A DNA stretch of 64,000 nt from Chitinophagaceae bacterium DXS (GTDB taxonomy: Bacteria > Bacteroidota > Bacteroidia > Chitinophagales > Chitinophagaceae), in contig CP128386.1 of assembly GCA_030345135.1 (NCBI GenBank), positions 7,053,001 to 7,117,000 on the forward strand, written 5' to 3'. A model generated the notes under the pieces. It searched no databases. It was given only the letters and a program-made list of their open reading frames with translations, and had not been told where the DNA came from. This document shows positions 61,962-64,000 of this stretch, piece by piece. Every line of letters begins with the position of its first letter. The first letter of the stretch is position 1. Position numbers and translations under genes: made by a program.

Positions 61962-63488
61962 ATGCTAACCTTCCGGCAATATATTATCTACTGCAAATGC
62001 ATTTTTATCTGCCTGCTGCTGGCATCAACAGCATGCTGTCAAAAGACGGAAGCAAAAGACAAACCCAATATCATCCTGATCCTTGCCGATGACCTGGGCC
62101 ATAACGATCTTTCAACATACGGCAATAAAGACATTCCCACACCCAATATCGATCAACTGGCCAGTGAGGGAGTCCGCTTCACAAACGGCTATTGCTCATC
62201 GCCAATTTGCAGCCCTTCACGTGCAGGATTAATGACTGGTCGTTACCAACAGAGATTTGGATTTGAGTTCCAGGAGAGAGATGATCCGATCGGAAAATAT
62301 ACGATCTGGCAAAAAGCCGCATTTGTCCAACGGGCTATGCGGGAGGGCGATCATGTAGATTTCAACAAAAATACAAACGGTCCTCCCAATGGTTTACCTG
62401 AACAGGAAATCAGCATTGCATCACTGTTAAAAAAAGAAAGATATCACACTGCTGTCATCGGCAAATGGAATCTCGGTCATTCCAACTATCAAATTCCATC
62501 AGCAAAAGGTTTTGATTATTTCTATGGATTCTATTCTGCAGCCGGATTATACGCGGACAAAAAAGATACTTCCATCTACAACAAAAAACTAGACGACATT
62601 CTTGATCCGGCAGTATGGTATAGGGAAGGTAATAGTGAGATCAGAAGAAATGACAGCGTTGTAACGGAAAAAAGATACCTGACATTCGCGTTTGCAGATG
62701 AAGCAACCAACTACATCCGCCGGCAAAAGGATAGCACATTTTTTCTTTACCTGGCTTTCAATGCACCACATACGCCTTTTCAGGCCCCAAAAGAAATAGT
62801 GAGCAGATTTTCCAATGTTGAAGATGAAACCAAAAGAGTATACTACGCAATGATCACGGCATTGGACGAGGCAATTGGAAAAGTGCTGAAAACGCTCGAA
62901 GAAACAGGTATCGCTAAAAACACGCTGATCATCTTTGCGAGCGATAACGGTGGAGCAACATATACCCTGGCCACAGATAATGAACCGCTCAAAGGAGGCA
63001 AGATGTCACACTTTGATGGAGGACTTAAAGTACCGCTTATTATTAGTTATCCGGCTAAAATCAACGGAGGTGGCATTTATGATTACCCTGTAAGCCTTCT
63101 CGATATTTTACCTACCTGCGTGTCAGCTGCGAATGGCTCCCTGCCTAACGCGGCCAGCATTGACGGAGTTGATCTCATTCCTTATTTAAACGGAGCAAAC
63201 AAAAACAGGCCTCATCCAACTTTGTACTGGCGCAATGGCTATTCCAAAGCGATCAGAAAAGATGATCTTAAACTCTATGTTAATGAGAAGGAAAAAATAA
63301 TCTTTCTTTATGATCTTTCAAAGGATCCCTATGAGCGCGAAGACCTGAGTAATATGCAGCCCGAAAAAGTAAAAGAGCTTGAAAATGAGCTAAAAAAGTG
63401 GGAACAGCATCTCGCTCAACCGTTATGGAAAAGCAGATTTCAATACAAGCTGAAGGTGCGGGACCGGAAATTTATATTTCCAACCTGA
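61962..63488 (+). CDS. Sulfatase (arylsulfatase family), probable lipoprotein
   Basis: The 508 residues begin with a lipoprotein-type signal (CIFICLLLASTACCQKTE). NIILILADDLGHNDLSTYGN gives the metal-binding Asp43-Asp44. The formylglycine motif CSPSR (Cys83-Arg87 in SSPICSPSRAGLMTGRYQQR) defines a type I sulfatase activated by a formylglycine-generating enzyme. HTAVIGKWNLGHSN, NAPHTPF and ASDNGGATYTL add further active-site elements. GKWNLGH matches the common GKWHLGH except Asn for His. It should remove sulfate esters from glycans at the cell envelope. No partner lyase or SusCD genes are present. Confidence 0.93.
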   Translation: MLTFRQYIIYCKCIFICLLLASTACCQKTEAKDKPNIILILADDLGHNDLSTYGNKDIPTPNIDQLASEGVRFTNGYCSSPICSPSRAGLMTGRYQQRFGFEFQERDDPIGKYTIWQKAAFVQRAMREGDHVDFNKNTNGPPNGLPEQEISIASLLKKERYHTAVIGKWNLGHSNYQIPSAKGFDYFYGFYSAAGLYADKKDTSIYNKKLDDILDPAVWYREGNSEIRRNDSVVTEKRYLTFAFADEATNYIRRQKDSTFFLYLAFNAPHTPFQAPKEIVSRFSNVEDETKRVYYAMITALDEAIGKVLKTLEETGIAKNTLIIFASDNGGATYTLATDNEPLKGGKMSHFDGGLKVPLIISYPAKINGGGIYDYPVSLLDILPTCVSAANGSLPNAASIDGVDLIPYLNGANKNRPHPTLYWRNGYSKAIRKDDLKLYVNEKEKIIFLYDLSKDPYEREDLSNMQPEKVKELENELKKWEQHLAQPLWKSRFQYKLKVRDRKFIFPT

Positions 63489-63568
63489 TCCTGTATCAGA
63501 ATTTGCTGGAAAGAAGATTTCTAATCATTTATCTTGCGCACTATAAATTTCATTTTAATTGGTGATAC

Positions 63569-64000
63569 ATGAAAGGATTGTTTATATACCGGTTTTTGGG
63601 CTTTTTTGTGAACATTGGAGCGTTTATGATGGCATTTATGCTTTTTGGAATGATCTCTTTTGCATTCCGCAACCCAGCGTTATTGTTGTATTCAGCGTTG
63701 ATGTTGTGTGTTGTTCTTTACGCATGGTTTGTGAATAAATTCTTTGTGAGAGTAATTGTAAGAAAAGAACCAACAACTTTTAAGCATCGAGATTGGATAC
63801 GGGTTAATTCAATAGTCTGCCTCGTTTTCGCAACGCTGTCAATTTTATCCTGTGCAGCATACTTACTTAACCCATCAATGCCGCACGACCTTGTGGCACA
63901 GTTTAACAACCAGGTTGACCCCACAGCCAAAATTGATCCTAAAATGCTGGAAAAAGCTGTTAAGCAACTGGTTTGGGGCATGGTTATTTTCTTCTTGATC
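63569..64000 (+). CDS. Membrane protein, 3' end outside the window
   Basis: The ATG at 63569 opens a frame of 144 codons that runs off the window without a stop. I do not recognise the family. It has four hydrophobic segments: FLGFFVNIGAFMMAFMLFGM (about 9-28), NPALLLYSALMLCVVLYAWF (about 36-55), SIVCLVFATLSILSCAAYLL (about 80-99) and QLVWGMVIFFLI at the cut end. A polar segment (about 105-130) links the last two. It is codirectional with the sulfatase, 80 bases away. Confidence 0.7.
   Translation, partial: MKGLFIYRFLGFFVNIGAFMMAFMLFGMISFAFRNPALLLYSALMLCVVLYAWFVNKFFVRVIVRKEPTTFKHRDWIRVNSIVCLVFATLSILSCAAYLLNPSMPHDLVAQFNNQVDPTAKIDPKMLEKAVKQLVWGMVIFFLI

Overview
The window comes from a member of the Bacteroidota, most likely a Chitinophagaceae-type relative. 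The evidence is type IX secretion (T9SS) components and T9SS sorting tails of both type A and type B, a PorP/SprF protein, DUF4270 and DUF4907 lipoproteins, a lipoprotein-type TamA (TamL), LytS/LytTR two-component proteins, and promoters of the Bacteroidota form TAnnTTTG. It is chromosomal, with about 45 genuine genes. I found no tRNA, rRNA, CRISPR array, prophage or intact insertion sequence.

Layout. 1-6400: the end of a secreted protein, then a minus-strand four-gene T9SS-linked operon (type B cargo, PorP/SprF, OmpA-family protein, collagen-like surface protein whose 3' end runs through a 14-copy heptanucleotide repeat). 7311-11667: two divergent envelope gene pairs (kelch lipoprotein plus DUF4907; DUF4270 lipoprotein plus outer-membrane barrel). 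12231-17544: LytS-type kinase and LytTR regulator, a TonB-domain protein, a solitary LytTR protein, MarC, and a Dph6-like ATP pyrophosphatase. 17811-26199: an unknown membrane protein, then metE and nrdB-nrdA, with cobalamin riboswitches in front of metE and nrdB. 28154-35463: tamL and tamB. 35583-40477: a small YtxH/holin-like envelope operon, an AI-2E family permease, a Cys/Met PLP enzyme and an APC permease. 40768-48236: a third cobalamin riboswitch and the B12 salvage operon (btuB, DUF6580, btuF-like, cobU, cobT, cobS, cobC, CWC protein). 48571-64000: housekeeping and secreted enzymes (SMP-30, sucD, FAD oxidoreductase, T9SS FG-GAP protein, macro domain, TPM protein, GH140, aspS, sulfatase) and a truncated membrane protein.

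How the parts work together. The three riboswitches make this stretch a B12 regulon. With B12 present, the cell should shut off the B12-independent methionine synthase (MetE), the B12-independent class I ribonucleotide reductase (NrdAB) and B12 uptake and lower-ligand assembly. This predicts MetH and a class II reductase elsewhere in the genome. The uptake operon has no BtuC or BtuD. A six-helix DUF6580 protein occupies the inner-membrane transporter position and is the best novelty candidate.

The other strong theme lies between the genes. Most longer gaps hold imperfect repeats of short words in several families, often as inverted pairs. There are also four copies of a REP-like palindrome, a 147-bp tandem duplication carrying a terminator, and three decayed partial copies of neighbouring genes. 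One 30-bp perfect inverted repeat brackets a promoter in front of the macro-domain gene and could be an invertible switch.
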